Source: Kitasatospora phosalacinea (GTDB lineage Bacteria > Actinomycetota > Actinomycetes > Streptomycetales > Streptomycetaceae). Taken from it: a stretch of DNA of 64,000 nucleotides. The stretch spans positions 1 through 64,000 of the forward strand of contig NZ_BSSA01000029.1 of NCBI RefSeq assembly GCF_030268885.1. The letters run 5' to 3'. The notes beneath the pieces were generated by a model. That model made no database searches. It worked only from the letters and a program-made list of their open reading frames with translations, and was not told the DNA's origin. Positions 43,291 to 53,496 of the stretch are shown here, in pieces; position 1 is the first letter of the stretch, and every line of letters begins with the position of its first letter. The position numbers and the translations under genes were made by a program.

Positions 43291-44640
43291 TCAGTACGTC
43301 CGCAGGAAGCGGTCCAGCACCCGGACGCCGAAACCCAGCCCGGCGGCGGGCACCCGCTCGTCCACGCCGTGGAACATGCCGTAGTAGTGCAGGGACGGGT
43401 CCAGCAGCAGCGGGGCGAAGCCGTACGAGCGGACGCCCAGCCGGGCGAAGGACTTGGCGTCGGTGCCCCCGGACATCACGAACGGCACCGGCCGGGCCAG
43501 CGGGTCCTCGGCGCGCAGCGCCGCGGCCATCGCCGCGAACGCCGGGCCCTCGTGGTCGGCGGCCACCGCGTCCTCGCAGTTGATGAACTCCCGGGTGACG
43601 CCCGGACCGAGCAGCCGGTCCACGGTGGCCAGGAACTCCTCCCGGTGGCCGGGCAGGAACCGGCCGTCCACCTCGGCGTGCGCCCGGCCGGGCACCACGT
43701 TGACCTTGCCGCCCGCCGCCAGCACCGTCGGGTTGGCCGAGTCGCGCACCGTGCAGTCGAACAGTTCGCCGAGCTGCCCGAGCCGGACGGCCTCCTCCTC
43801 CAGCCGGGAGCGGTCGATGCTCAGGCCCAACTCCCGCTCCAGGGAGGAGAGCAGGGCCTCCACCGGCGGCGTCGGCGAGGTCGGCCAGCGGTGCGAGGCG
43901 AGCCGGGACAGGGCGTGCACCAGGGTCGCCACCGCGTTGTCCGGGTTCTGCTTGGAGCCGTGCCCGGCCGTCCCCCGGGCGGTCAGCCGCATCCACGCGG
44001 TGCCGCGCTCGCCGACCGCCACCGGGTACACCCGCAGCTCCCGCCCGGCCTCCGGCCCGCGCTCCGGCCGCGCGGTGATCGAGAAGCCGCCCGACTCGCT
44101 GACCGCCTCCCGGCAGCCCTCGAACCACTCCCGGTGCCGGGCCACCACGAACCGGGAGCCGAAGTCGCCGGTCGACTCCTCGTCCGCGAGGAACGCCAGC
44201 ACGACGTCCCGCCGCGGCCGCACCCCGCTGCGCGCCCAGTGCCGCGCCAGTGCCAGCACCATCGCCACGGTGCCCTTCATGTCGACCGCGCCGCGCCCCC
44301 ACAGGCAGCCGTCGACGAGGTCCCCCGACAGCGGGTGGCGCGCCCAGTCGGCGGCGTCGAACGGGACGGCGTCCAGGTGGCCGTGGACCAGCAGCGGCGG
44401 CAGCGAGGGGTCGTGGCCGCCGATCCGCGCCAGCACCGTGGAGCGGCGCGGCGCCGCCTCCACCAGCGCCGAGGCGATGCCCGCCGCGTCCAGCGCGGCG
44501 CCCACGTACTCGGCGGCCACCCGCTCGCCCGGGCCGGTGCCGTCACCGGGATTGGTGGTGTCGATGCGCAGCAGGTCGTGGCAGAGCCGGACGGCGTCGT
44601 CGCCCGCGGCGGCGAGGCCGGGCTCGGGAAGGGTGGTCAT
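43291..44640 (-). CDS. M20 family metallopeptidase
   Basis: 449 residues. Metal ligands: HGHLDAVP (His, with catalytic Asp two residues on), GRGAVDMKG (bridging Asp), and ADEESTGD with general base Glu and ligand Glu. HGSKQNPDNAVATLV marks the dimerisation domain. M20 enzymes cleave dipeptides or deacylate amino acids with two zinc ions. Last gene of the leftward operon of peptidases, 34 nt after M55. Its likely role is to finish the short peptides made by the enzymes upstream. Confidence 0.9.
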   Translation of the reverse strand: MTTLPEPGLAAAGDDAVRLCHDLLRIDTTNPGDGTGPGERVAAEYVGAALDAAGIASALVEAAPRRSTVLARIGGHDPSLPPLLVHGHLDAVPFDAADWARHPLSGDLVDGCLWGRGAVDMKGTVAMVLALARHWARSGVRPRRDVVLAFLADEESTGDFGSRFVVARHREWFEGCREAVSESGGFSITARPERGPEAGRELRVYPVAVGERGTAWMRLTARGTAGHGSKQNPDNAVATLVHALSRLASHRWPTSPTPPVEALLSSLERELGLSIDRSRLEEEAVRLGQLGELFDCTVRDSANPTVLAAGGKVNVVPGRAHAEVDGRFLPGHREEFLATVDRLLGPGVTREFINCEDAVAADHEGPAFAAMAAALRAEDPLARPVPFVMSGGTDAKSFARLGVRSYGFAPLLLDPSLHYYGMFHGVDERVPAAGLGFGVRVLDRFLRTY

Positions 44641-44674
44641 GGGCGGGTCCTCTCCGGTGCGGGGTGGCGGGGTG

Positions 44675-45508
44675 TCAGCCGTAGTGCGCTTCCGCGGCGG
44701 ACGCCGCCACCGTGGTGCACACCTTGAAGGTGCGGGCGCCGTCGGTGGCGGTCGGCGCGGTGTAGGCGACGGTGCGCGGGCCGGTCCGCTCCACCGTCGG
44801 CACCGCCTCCACCGCCGCCGCCTGGTGGGTGGCGTGGAAGGTCACCTCGAAGCGGTGCTCGCCCGGCACCCCGGCCGGACGCCCCGCCGCGAGCGCGGCC
44901 CGCACCGCGGCCCGGGCCTGCTCCTCGATCAGGGCGGCGCTGCGGGCGGGCGGCAGGCAGACCGCCGCGTACCGGCTGACCGCCCGCTTGACGGCGGCGG
45001 TCCGCGCCCCCGGGGCCCAGCGCCCGGCGGCCGCACAGGTCAGGTCGTCCCCGGTGACCAGCAGCACCGGCACTCCGTGCTCGGCCGCGACCAGGGCGTT
45101 CATCCGGCCCTCGTCGGCGGCCCCGCCGTCGATCCGGAAGTCGACCAGGCCCGTGCCCAGGTAGGTGTGCGCGAGCACCCCCTCCTCACCCGCCCCGGTG
45201 TGGTAGCCGAGCATCACCACGCCGTCCGCGTCCTGCACCCCGTGCATCATGCCGAGCGGCTTGTGACGGCCGGTCAGGAGCTCGGCGCGCTCGTCCAGGT
45301 CCTCGATCAGGACGTTGCGCTGCGTGTAGTGGGCCTCGTTGACCAGCACCTCGGTGGCGCCGCCCGCGAACAGCCCCGCCACGCAGGCGTTGACGTCACC
45401 GGTCAGCAGGCGCCGCATCCGCTCCCAGGCCGCGGTGCCCGGCTCCACGTCGTCGGGCCAGGTGACGCCGGTGGCGCCCTCCATGTCGGCGGAGATCATG
45501 ACGCGCAC
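44675..45508 (-). CDS. M55 family D-aminopeptidase (DppA-like)
   Basis: 277 residues, normal family length. SADMEGATGV at 6-15 holds the Asp/Glu zinc ligands; VNEAHYTQRNVL, GYHTGAGEEGVLAHTY and VTGDDLTCAA are further signatures of the DppA decamer family. B. subtilis DppA removes D-amino acids from D-Ala-D-Ala. GTG 45508 has GGAAGGA upstream and lies 13 nt inside the S66 gene, so these two peptidoglycan-peptide enzymes are co-translated. Confidence 0.9.
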   Translation of the reverse strand: MRVMISADMEGATGVTWPDDVEPGTAAWERMRRLLTGDVNACVAGLFAGGATEVLVNEAHYTQRNVLIEDLDERAELLTGRHKPLGMMHGVQDADGVVMLGYHTGAGEEGVLAHTYLGTGLVDFRIDGGAADEGRMNALVAAEHGVPVLLVTGDDLTCAAAGRWAPGARTAAVKRAVSRYAAVCLPPARSAALIEEQARAAVRAALAAGRPAGVPGEHRFEVTFHATHQAAAVEAVPTVERTGPRTVAYTAPTATDGARTFKVCTTVAASAAEAHYG

Positions 45509-46503
45509 GGGTTGGTGTCCTTCCGGTCGTGGTGTGTCGGGTCGTGCTCCGCCGCGGCCGGGGGCGACAGCGGGGGCTCCGCGAGCAGCAGGGTGCTCGC
45601 GCCGGGCCCGGGGGCGGCGTTCAGTTCGGCGCGCACGCCCAGCGGCACGGTCAGCTGGACGCGGCCGTGCCCGGCCGGGAGCCCCGCCGCCACCGGCACG
45701 CCCAGCCCGGCCAGCCGGTCGTGCAGCAGCTCGGCCACCGCCGCGGGCGGCCCGCAGTCGGTGAAGTCGCCCAGCACGATCCCGGCGACGGCGCCGAACA
45801 CCCCGGCCCGGCGCAGCTGGGTGAGGATCCGGTCCAGCCGGTACGGTTCCTCGCCGACCTCCTCCAGCAGCAGCAGGCAGCCGTCCGGGACGACCGGGTC
45901 GGGCCCGCCCAGCGAGGAGGCCAGCAGGCTCGCGTTGCCGCCGGCCAGCACGCCCTGCGCCCGGCCGGTCGCCAACGCCGCTCCGTACAAGGGCAGTTCG
46001 CGCACCGTCCCCGGGGCGAACAGCACCCGGTGCAGGTGCGCGGCGGAGCCCGGTTCGGCGAACGCCGCGGTGGCGACCATCGGCCCGTGCAACGTGGCCA
46101 CGCCCAGCCGGGCGGCGAACAGGCGGTGCAGTTCGGTGACGTCGCTGAACCCGACCAGCGGCTTCGGCGCGGCCGCCGCCAGCGCCCGCCAGTCCAGCAG
46201 GTCCGCCGTCCGCTGGCAGCCGTAGCCGCCGCGGGCGCACAGCACCGCGGCGATCCCCGGATCGGTCCAGGCCGCCTGCAGGTCGGCGGCCCGGTCCGCG
46301 TCCCGCCCCGCCAGGTGCCCCAGGTGGGAGGCGGTCACGTGCGGCGCCACCGACACCCGCAGGCCCCAGGACTCCAGTACCTCGACCCCGTGCGCCAGCT
46401 GCTCCGGCTCCACCGGCCCGGCGGGCGCGACGACCGCCACCGCGTCGCCCGGGCGCAGGGCCGGTGGCCGCAGCGACGGGGGAGGGGTCCGGGGGTCGCT
46501 CAC
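45496..46503 (-). CDS. S66 LD-carboxypeptidase (LdcA/YkfA-like)
   Basis: 335 residues. The S66 triad can be placed: Ser120 in VGFSDVTEL, Glu in LLLEEVGEEPYRLDR (about 232) and His in LPAGHGRVQLTVP (about 302). RGGYG at 91-95 is the oxyanion-region loop. The enzyme cuts the mDAP-D-Ala bond of tetrapeptides or muropeptides, an essential recycling step. It has no signal peptide, so it handles imported material. Overlaps S9 (GTGA) and M55. Confidence 0.9.
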   Translation of the reverse strand: MSDPRTPPPSLRPPALRPGDAVAVVAPAGPVEPEQLAHGVEVLESWGLRVSVAPHVTASHLGHLAGRDADRAADLQAAWTDPGIAAVLCARGGYGCQRTADLLDWRALAAAAPKPLVGFSDVTELHRLFAARLGVATLHGPMVATAAFAEPGSAAHLHRVLFAPGTVRELPLYGAALATGRAQGVLAGGNASLLASSLGGPDPVVPDGCLLLLEEVGEEPYRLDRILTQLRRAGVFGAVAGIVLGDFTDCGPPAAVAELLHDRLAGLGVPVAAGLPAGHGRVQLTVPLGVRAELNAAPGPGASTLLLAEPPLSPPAAAEHDPTHHDRKDTNPCAS

Positions 46504-48581
46504 CGGTGGGCCTGCGGGGCGGGGGCGTCCGCGGTCCGACCGGCCTGATCGGCCGGTTCCGGCACCAGGCCGAAGATCCGCTGGTAGAAGGCGAGTTCGG
46601 CGCGCAGGGCGGCGACGATCGTGCTGCTGCGCCGCCAGCCGTGCTGCTCGCCCGGGAACTCCAGCAGCGTGCACGGCAGCCCGGCGGCCTCCAGCGCCGC
46701 GGCGAAGGCCCGGGACTGCTCCGGCCCCACCACGACGTCCTCCAGCCCGTGCATCAGCAGGGCCGGCCCGCTCGCCCGGTGGGCGTTGCGCACCGGCGAA
46801 CGCTCCTCGTACCGGGCGACGGCCTCCGGGAGCGGGCCGATCAGCCCGTCCAGGTAGCGGGACTCGAAGTCGTGGGTGTCCGCGGCCCAGGCCAGCGGGT
46901 CGGTGATGCCGTAGTGCGAGACGGCGCCCGCGTACAGGCCCGCCGAGGTGAGCGAGGCCAGGGCGGTCCAGCCGCCCGCGCTGCCGCCGCGCACCGCCAG
47001 GCGCCGCTCGTCGGCCAGGCCGCGGGCGACCAGGCCGCGGGCCACCGTCGCGCAGTCCGCCACGTCCACGACGCCCCAGGTGCCGCGCAGCCGCTCGCGG
47101 TAGGCGCGGCCGTGGCCGGTGGAGCCGCCGTAGTCGACGTCGGCCACGCCGATGCCGCGGCTGGTGAAGAAGGCGATCTCCAGGTCCAGGGCCATCGGCG
47201 AGCTGCCGGTCGGGCCGCCGTGCACGAACACCACCCACGGCGGCAGCTCGCTCGGGGCGAGTGCGTGGTCGGGGTTGCGCGGCGGGTACAGCGCGGCGTG
47301 CACCCGCTGCCCGTCGGCGTCGTGGAACACCTCGGCGCGGGGGTGCGGCAGCCAGTCGGCGACGCGCGGCACGAGGGCCTCGCCGGTCAGCGCCTCGTGC
47401 GGGCCGCCCCCGGACAGGTCGGCCAGCACCACGCGGTGGTGGGCCCGCGGGGAACCGGCCACGCACACCGCGCGCCCGTCGGCCGCGTGCACGGTCGCCG
47501 CGAAGTCGCTGTAGGGCAGCGGCAGGTCGCGGACGCTGTCGTCGGACGGGTCGACCACACCCAGGCGGCGGTCGCTGCCGGTGCCGTGCACGGCCACCGC
47601 CCGGCCGTCCGGCAACGGCGCGAACCAGGCGGCGCCCGGCCGCCACAGCGCCCCGCCGAACTCCTCCGCCCGGGGGGCCACCGTCCGGCCCGGGCCGCCG
47701 TCCAGCGGCACCAGCCGCAGGTTCCACCAGCCGTCCGGATCGGCCACCGCCCACAGGGTCTGCGCGTCCCGCCACTCCGCCTGGACCACCGAGCAGTCCG
47801 CGCCGCCCGCCACCACCCGGGGCGCGCCGCCCGCGCCGTCCAGGGCGGCGACGCACAGCTCCGTCCCGTCCCACGGCATCGCGGGGTGGTTCCAGCCGAT
47901 CCAGGACAGCTGCCGCCCGTCCGGGGACAGGCGCGGGCAGGCCAGGAAGTCGTAGCCGTCGGCCAGCACCCGCACCCGGGCCGGTTCGTCGACGGCCGAG
48001 CCGTCCAGCGGCACCGCCACCAGCGCGCGCCGCACCTCGCGCGGGCCCGCTCCGACGCTCTCGCGCACGCACCACACCTCGGCGCGGCCGGGCGGCGCGT
48101 ACAGGTCGCCGTAGCGCACCTGGGGCCCGCCCGCCGCCTCCGGCGCGGCGGCGGTCAGCGGCCGCGGCCGCGTCCCGGGGACGGCCAGCAGCAGGCGCTG
48201 GTCGGGCCAGTCGACGAAGACCAGCGCGGGCGGGCCCCCGGCCGCAGCGCCGCCCGCCGGGTCGCCCGCATGGTCGCCCGCCGGGTCGCCCGCGGGCAGG
48301 GAGACCGGCCGCCAGGCGCGGCCGCCGTACTCGTGCAGCCGGCTGCGGGCGTTGAACCCCTCCGGCAGCAGGTCCTGCACCGTGCCGTCCGGCGAGCGCC
48401 GCACCACGCAGCGGCGGCCGCCCTCCAGCGGGCGGGGCTCGTCCCACCAGACGGCCAGGCCGGAGGGCTCGGGGACGAGTTCCGCCCAGCCGGGGACGCC
48501 GTCCGCGCGGGCCACGTCCTCGGCTTCGATCGGGGAGGGCCAGGCACCCGGGGCGGGGCGGCCGGGAACTGCTGAAGTCAT
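46500..48581 (-). CDS. S9 family (prolyl oligopeptidase-type) peptidase
   Basis: 693 residues. Residues 1-400 form a beta-propeller with repeated W/R-D/P blades; the catalytic alpha/beta-hydrolase domain has RGGSAGGW (Ser near 533), LLMHGLEDVVV (Asp) and PGEQHGW (His). No signal peptide. S9 enzymes cut small peptides, often acylaminoacyl or dipeptidyl ends. An inserted low-complexity DPAGDHAGDPAGG stretch occurs near residue 100. First structural gene after the RpiR regulator, 66 nt away. Confidence 0.88.
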   Translation of the reverse strand: MTSAVPGRPAPGAWPSPIEAEDVARADGVPGWAELVPEPSGLAVWWDEPRPLEGGRRCVVRRSPDGTVQDLLPEGFNARSRLHEYGGRAWRPVSLPAGDPAGDHAGDPAGGAAAGGPPALVFVDWPDQRLLLAVPGTRPRPLTAAAPEAAGGPQVRYGDLYAPPGRAEVWCVRESVGAGPREVRRALVAVPLDGSAVDEPARVRVLADGYDFLACPRLSPDGRQLSWIGWNHPAMPWDGTELCVAALDGAGGAPRVVAGGADCSVVQAEWRDAQTLWAVADPDGWWNLRLVPLDGGPGRTVAPRAEEFGGALWRPGAAWFAPLPDGRAVAVHGTGSDRRLGVVDPSDDSVRDLPLPYSDFAATVHAADGRAVCVAGSPRAHHRVVLADLSGGGPHEALTGEALVPRVADWLPHPRAEVFHDADGQRVHAALYPPRNPDHALAPSELPPWVVFVHGGPTGSSPMALDLEIAFFTSRGIGVADVDYGGSTGHGRAYRERLRGTWGVVDVADCATVARGLVARGLADERRLAVRGGSAGGWTALASLTSAGLYAGAVSHYGITDPLAWAADTHDFESRYLDGLIGPLPEAVARYEERSPVRNAHRASGPALLMHGLEDVVVGPEQSRAFAAALEAAGLPCTLLEFPGEQHGWRRSSTIVAALRAELAFYQRIFGLVPEPADQAGRTADAPAPQAHR

Positions 48582-48647
48582 GGGTCACCAATGCTCGTCG
48601 GGGGGCTGCTCGTTCGTGGGGTGGGGTCGGGAGCGGTTCGGGGCGGG

Positions 48648-49529
48648 TCAGTCGCCGGGGAAGCGGCCCAGCAGGCGGTCGGCCTCCTCCCGGCGCTCCA
48701 GCCGGCGCAGCGCCCCCTTGGAACGGGCGGCCGCCGCCGTCACCAGGGCGTGCCCGAGGGCCACCAGCGCGGTCGGCGAGTCGGCGAACGACGGGCCCCC
48801 GGTGGCCGCGGTCAGCGTCCGGTCGGCGAGCGGGGCGACCGGCGAGCCGTGGCCGTCCACGACGGCCACCAGGGGCACGCCGCGGTGGCGCAGCGCCTGC
48901 GCGGCCCGCAGCGTCCAGCGGTCGTAGCGGCGCACCGAGTAGACGACCGCCACGTCCCGGGGGCCCGCGTCGGTGAGGGCCTCCACCGCGCGGTCGGTGC
49001 CGCCGTCCAGCAGGACGACCCGACCGAGCACGCTGCCCAGGTCGGCCGCCAGCAGGTGGGCCAGGCCCCGGCTGCGGCCGGTGCCCAGGACGAAGCGCTG
49101 CCGGGCCGTCAGCAGCGAGCGCGCGGCGGCGTCCAGGGTGCCGTCGTCGTCGGCCTCCTCCAGGGTGGCGGTGACGTTCGCGGCCTCCCGCTCGGCCATC
49201 CGCCGGGTCAGCCCGGGGAGTTGGGCCGGACGCAGCCGGGCCCGGAACCGTTCCCGCGGGGCGGTCAGTTCCTCGTCCAGCCGCTCGGCGACCCTGGCCT
49301 GCAACTCGCCCAGGTCGCGGAACCCGGCCGCGCGCACCAGCCGGTGCAGGTCGCCGCCCCCGGCGCGGGCCTCGGCCAGCAGCGCGGTCGGCGGGCGCAG
49401 CGCCGAGTCGGGCCAGTCGGCGAGCATGGCCCGGGCCAACCGCCGTTCGGAGCCGCCGAGTTCGTCGGCGGCGTCGGCCAGCGTCGCGGCCGGCTCCGAC
49501 CAGGCGGAGGCGTAGCCGGCGGTCGTCAT
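48648..49529 (-). CDS. MurR/RpiR family transcriptional regulator
   Basis: 293 residues: HTH_6 domain (10-85) and a SIS domain (125-250: RQRFVLGTGRSRGLAHLLAA, given in part, with the sugar-phosphate-binding GTGRS loop). Such regulators respond to phospho-sugars, for instance MurNAc-6-P. First gene of the leftward peptidase operon and divergent from the XRE-cupin gene. Its presence ties peptide degradation to a sugar-phosphate signal. Confidence 0.85.
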   Translation of the reverse strand: MTTAGYASAWSEPAATLADAADELGGSERRLARAMLADWPDSALRPPTALLAEARAGGGDLHRLVRAAGFRDLGELQARVAERLDEELTAPRERFRARLRPAQLPGLTRRMAEREAANVTATLEEADDDGTLDAAARSLLTARQRFVLGTGRSRGLAHLLAADLGSVLGRVVLLDGGTDRAVEALTDAGPRDVAVVYSVRRYDRWTLRAAQALRHRGVPLVAVVDGHGSPVAPLADRTLTAATGGPSFADSPTALVALGHALVTAAAARSKGALRRLERREEADRLLGRFPGD

Positions 49530-49677
49530 CGGCGGACCCCCGAGGTCGGGCCCGGGCGGAGGGTGCGGTTCACGGCGTACTCCCTGCTGTCGGGACGGAG
49601 CGGGACCTGTAGCGTCGCCGGGAGGCTGGGCGTCCGGGCGGCGGGAGCCGGGCCGGGCGGACGGAACGGGGGAGACG

Positions 49678-50331
49678 GTGGGAACGGGTCGGGACGCGGC
49701 GGACGGCAGGGCGGGCACGGCCGGTGCGCGCGAGGACGGCGCGGCGGCCCGCCTCGGCGAGCGGCTGCACGCGGCCCGCACCCGCCTGCAGCTCACCCTG
49801 GACGGGGTGGCGCAGCGCAGCGGCCTGTCGCGCAGCTTCCTCAGCCGCCTGGAGGCCGGTGACGCCAACCCCACGCTGCGCACCCTGGAGCGGATCGCCG
49901 AGGCGGTGCAGACCCCGCTGTCGGTGCTGCTGGGCGGCGCCCCCGCGGCGGCCCGGCCGCCCGGGACGCCGTCCCCGTCCGCCGAGGTCGTGCACCGTCC
50001 GCGCCGCGAGCCCCGGGCGTGGCCGCCCGGGGAGGGGCGGACCTTCCCGCTGACCCCGGTCGGGGCGCGCCGCTTCGAGGCGGTGCTCGCCGAGGGCACC
50101 CCGGCCCACCACGCCTTCCCCACCGCCCACCCGGGCGAGGAGCTGTGCGTGGTGCTCGCCGGGCGGGTCGCCGCCGAGGTCGGCGGCGACCGCTTCGAAC
50201 TGGAGGCCGGTGAGGCGCTGCACTACGACGCGGGCGTCGCGCACCGCCTGGCCGCGCTCGGCCCGGACGGACGCTACCTGCTGGTCGTGGCCGGTCCGGC
50301 CGCGTCCGCGGCGGGTCCGCGGCGACCCTGA
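49678..50331 (+). CDS. XRE family regulator with C-terminal cupin domain
   Basis: 217 residues. Helix-turn-helix at 25-80 (TLDGVAQRSGLSRSFLSRLE, NPTLRTLERIAEAVQ), then a cupin barrel (135-210: HPGEELCVVLAGRVAAEVGG and EAGEALHYDAGVAHR). Proteins of this architecture (PuuR/SutR-like) often repress polyamine, sugar or amino-acid genes and bind the effector in the cupin. It is divergent from the RpiR-peptidase operon and convergent with the ABC operon, so either may be its target. Confidence 0.88.
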   Translation: MGTGRDAADGRAGTAGAREDGAAARLGERLHAARTRLQLTLDGVAQRSGLSRSFLSRLEAGDANPTLRTLERIAEAVQTPLSVLLGGAPAAARPPGTPSPSAEVVHRPRREPRAWPPGEGRTFPLTPVGARRFEAVLAEGTPAHHAFPTAHPGEELCVVLAGRVAAEVGGDRFELEAGEALHYDAGVAHRLAALGPDGRYLLVVAGPAASAAGPRRP

Positions 50332-50352
50332 GCCGCGGGCCGGACCGCGTCC

Positions 50353-50373
50353 CCGGCGGGCCCGGCCCGCCGG
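50353..50373. terminator. 10-bp stem palindrome between XRE-cupin and ABC genes
   Basis: CCGGCGGGCC (50353-50362) and GGCCCGCCGG (50364-50373) are exact reverse complements around a single C. It lies 21 bp after the XRE-cupin stop, between convergent genes. The one-base centre means that the RNA stem must open to about 8 bp. Confidence 0.6.
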
Positions 50374-50444
50374 AACCGGCCGACCGTCCTGCACGGGAAG
50401 TTCCACGTCCGCCACGGTACGAGCACCGCCGCGGCCCGGACGAT

Positions 50445-50457
50445 CGACGAATCGTCG
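50445..50457. promoter_or_regulatory. CGACGA-A-TCGTCG palindrome
   Basis: A 13-bp perfect dyad near the end of the ABC operon. Its core GACGAATCGTC is the exact reverse complement of the core of the palindrome upstream of the GH25 gene (62687-62697), which suggests a shared regulator. It lies downstream of all nearby genes, which weakens an operator reading. Confidence 0.4.
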
Positions 50458-50504
50458 AGCCCCGGGCCCGGGCCCGCGACATCAGGTCCAGGCCCGACGG
50501 CGCG

Positions 50505-51518
50505 TCAGTGCACCGCCGCGGCCTCGGTGGCCACCACCCGGCGCGCCCGCGGGTGCAGGCAGGCGTGCCGGTGCGCCCCGTCGGCCGGGAGCGCGGTGAG
50601 CCCGGGCCGCCCGTCGGCGCACCCGTCGGTCGCGAAGGGGCAGCGCGGGGCGAACAGGCAGCCCGGGGTGGCCACCCGCTCGTCCAGGGCGGCGAGCGGC
50701 ACCAGCCGGTCGGGCCCCGGTTCCTCCAGGCCGCGCAGCACCGGGACCGCCGACAGCAGGCACTGGGTGTAGGGGTGCACGGGCTGCTGCACGACGGAGT
50801 CGGTGGGGCCGCGTTCGATGACCTGGCCGCGGTAGATGACGTGCAGTTCGCCGCCCTCGCCGAGGTAGCGGGCGGTGGCCACGTCGTGGGTGATGAACAG
50901 CAGCGAGATGCCGAGCCGCTCGCGCAGGTCCCGCAACAGGGACAGCACGCCCAGCCGCATCGACACGTCGATCATCGACACCGACTCGTCCGCGACCAGC
51001 GCCTCCGGGTCCACGGTCAGCGCCCGGGCGATGACGACCCGCTGGCGCTGCCCGCCGGAGAGCTGGTGCGGGTACTTGGCCAGTGTGCCGGGGCGCAGGC
51101 CGACCAGCTCCAGGAGCTCGGCGGCGCGCTCGCGCTGCTGCGTGCGGGTGGCGCCGGTCTCCCGGGCGCGCATCCGCAGCGGGTCGCCCAGGATCTGGCC
51201 GACGTCCCGGGTCGGGTTGAGCGCCGAGTACGGGTCCTGGTGGATCAGCTGGATCCGCCGGAAGTACGGTGCGCGCCTCCGCGCCGACAGCTTCGACAGG
51301 TCGGTGCCGTCGACCAGCAGTTCGCCGCCGTCGAAGCTCTCCAGCCCGGTGAGGATCTTGCCCAGGGTGGTCTTGCCGCAGCCGGACTCGCCGATGAAGG
51401 AGACGGCGCCGCCCCTGGGCAGGGTGAAGTCGACGCCGCGCAGGGCGTGTACCGTGCGGGTGCCGGTGAAGGCGCCGCGGCCGGTGTAGGTGCGGGTGAT
51501 GTTCCTGGCCTCGATCAC
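50505..51518 (-). CDS. Oligopeptide ABC transporter ATPase (DppF/OppF-like)
   Basis: 337 residues. Walker A GESGCGKTT, signature LSGGQRQRV, Walker B ALVADES with Asp-Glu, and the C-terminal oligo_HPY domain with CLFAPRCPFATDGC, the Cys-rich motif near the end. GTG 51518 overlaps the DppD stop (GTGA), with GGAGG upstream. Works with the next ATPase as a heterodimer. Confidence 0.94.
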   Translation of the reverse strand: MIEARNITRTYTGRGAFTGTRTVHALRGVDFTLPRGGAVSFIGESGCGKTTLGKILTGLESFDGGELLVDGTDLSKLSARRRAPYFRRIQLIHQDPYSALNPTRDVGQILGDPLRMRARETGATRTQQRERAAELLELVGLRPGTLAKYPHQLSGGQRQRVVIARALTVDPEALVADESVSMIDVSMRLGVLSLLRDLRERLGISLLFITHDVATARYLGEGGELHVIYRGQVIERGPTDSVVQQPVHPYTQCLLSAVPVLRGLEEPGPDRLVPLAALDERVATPGCLFAPRCPFATDGCADGRPGLTALPADGAHRHACLHPRARRVVATEAAAVH

Positions 51519-52596
51519 GGCCGTCCTCCGGTCGGGTCGTCCTGGGCCCGGGGCGCGGGCACGGCGGCGGGCGCGGGGGCCCGGCCCACCGGGTCCGCGT
51601 GGCAGGCCCGGAACCGGCCCGGGGTCCACTCGGACAGGGCGGGGTCGCTCTCCTCGCACACCGGCATCGCCAGCGGGCAGCGGTCCCGGAAGACGCAGCC
51701 CCGCCGGGCGAGGGTGGTGAGGTCCGGCGGCTGCCCGGGCAGCGCCCGGGCGAGGCGGGTGTCGCCGACGATGCGGGCGGTGGCGCCGATCAGGGCCCGG
51801 GTGTACGGGTGCGAGGGCCGCCGGAGCAGTTCCCCGGCGGGGCCGTGCTCCACGATCCGCCCGCCGTACATGACCGCGAGCCGGTCGGCGATCTCGGAGA
51901 CCACCCCCATGTCGTGGGTGACCACGAGGGTGGCGAGCCCGTTCTCCCGGTGCACGCTGCGCACGATGTCGAGCACCGCGGCCTGGGAGATCATGTCGAG
52001 CGCGGTGGTCGGCTCGTCCAGGACCAGCACCTCGGCGTTGAGGACCAGCGCGAGCACGATGCCCACGCGCTGGCGCATGCCGCCGGACAGCTCGTGCTGG
52101 TAGGAGTCCAGCACCCGGTCGGCGTCCAGCCCCATCCGCTCGCACAGCTCCCTGGCCCGGCGCACCAGGGCGCGCAGGTCCTCGACCTCGTGGGAGCGGC
52201 CGAGGTCCAGCAGCTGCTTCCCCACGGTCTTCAGCGGGTTGAGCGAGTTCTGCGAGGCCTGGAAGACGTAGCCGAGCGCGCCGCCCCGGGCGCGGCGCAG
52301 CCGTCGCCCGGTCAGCCGGGTGACGTCGCCGACGCCCGCCACCTCGACGCTGCCGGAGGTGATCCGGCCCGGGGCGGGGACGGCGTTGAGCAGGGAGAGC
52401 GCCAGGGTGGACTTGCCGGAGCCGGACTCGCCGACCAGGCCGGTGATCTCACCTGCCCGCAGCTCCAGCGAGGCGTGCGAGACGGCGGGCAGGTCGCCGT
52501 GCTCGGTGCGGTAGACGACGGTCAGGTCGCGGATCGCGACCTCGGCCGGGCGGGCCCCGGCCGTCGCGGCCCCGTCGTGGTGCGGCGTCGGATCGG

Positions 52597-52600
<4 letters not shown>
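51515..52600 (-). CDS. Oligopeptide ABC transporter ATPase (DppD/OppD-like)
   Basis: 361 residues. Walker A GESGSGKST, signature LSGGMRQRV, Walker B VLVLDEPTTALD, and an oligo_HPY tail with GCVFRDRCPLAMPVC. Starts ATG 52600, overlapping the permease stop (ATGA). Together with DppF-like it drives uptake of peptides or muropeptides. Confidence 0.95.
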
Positions 52601-53492
<892 letters not shown>

Positions 53493-53496
<4 letters not shown>
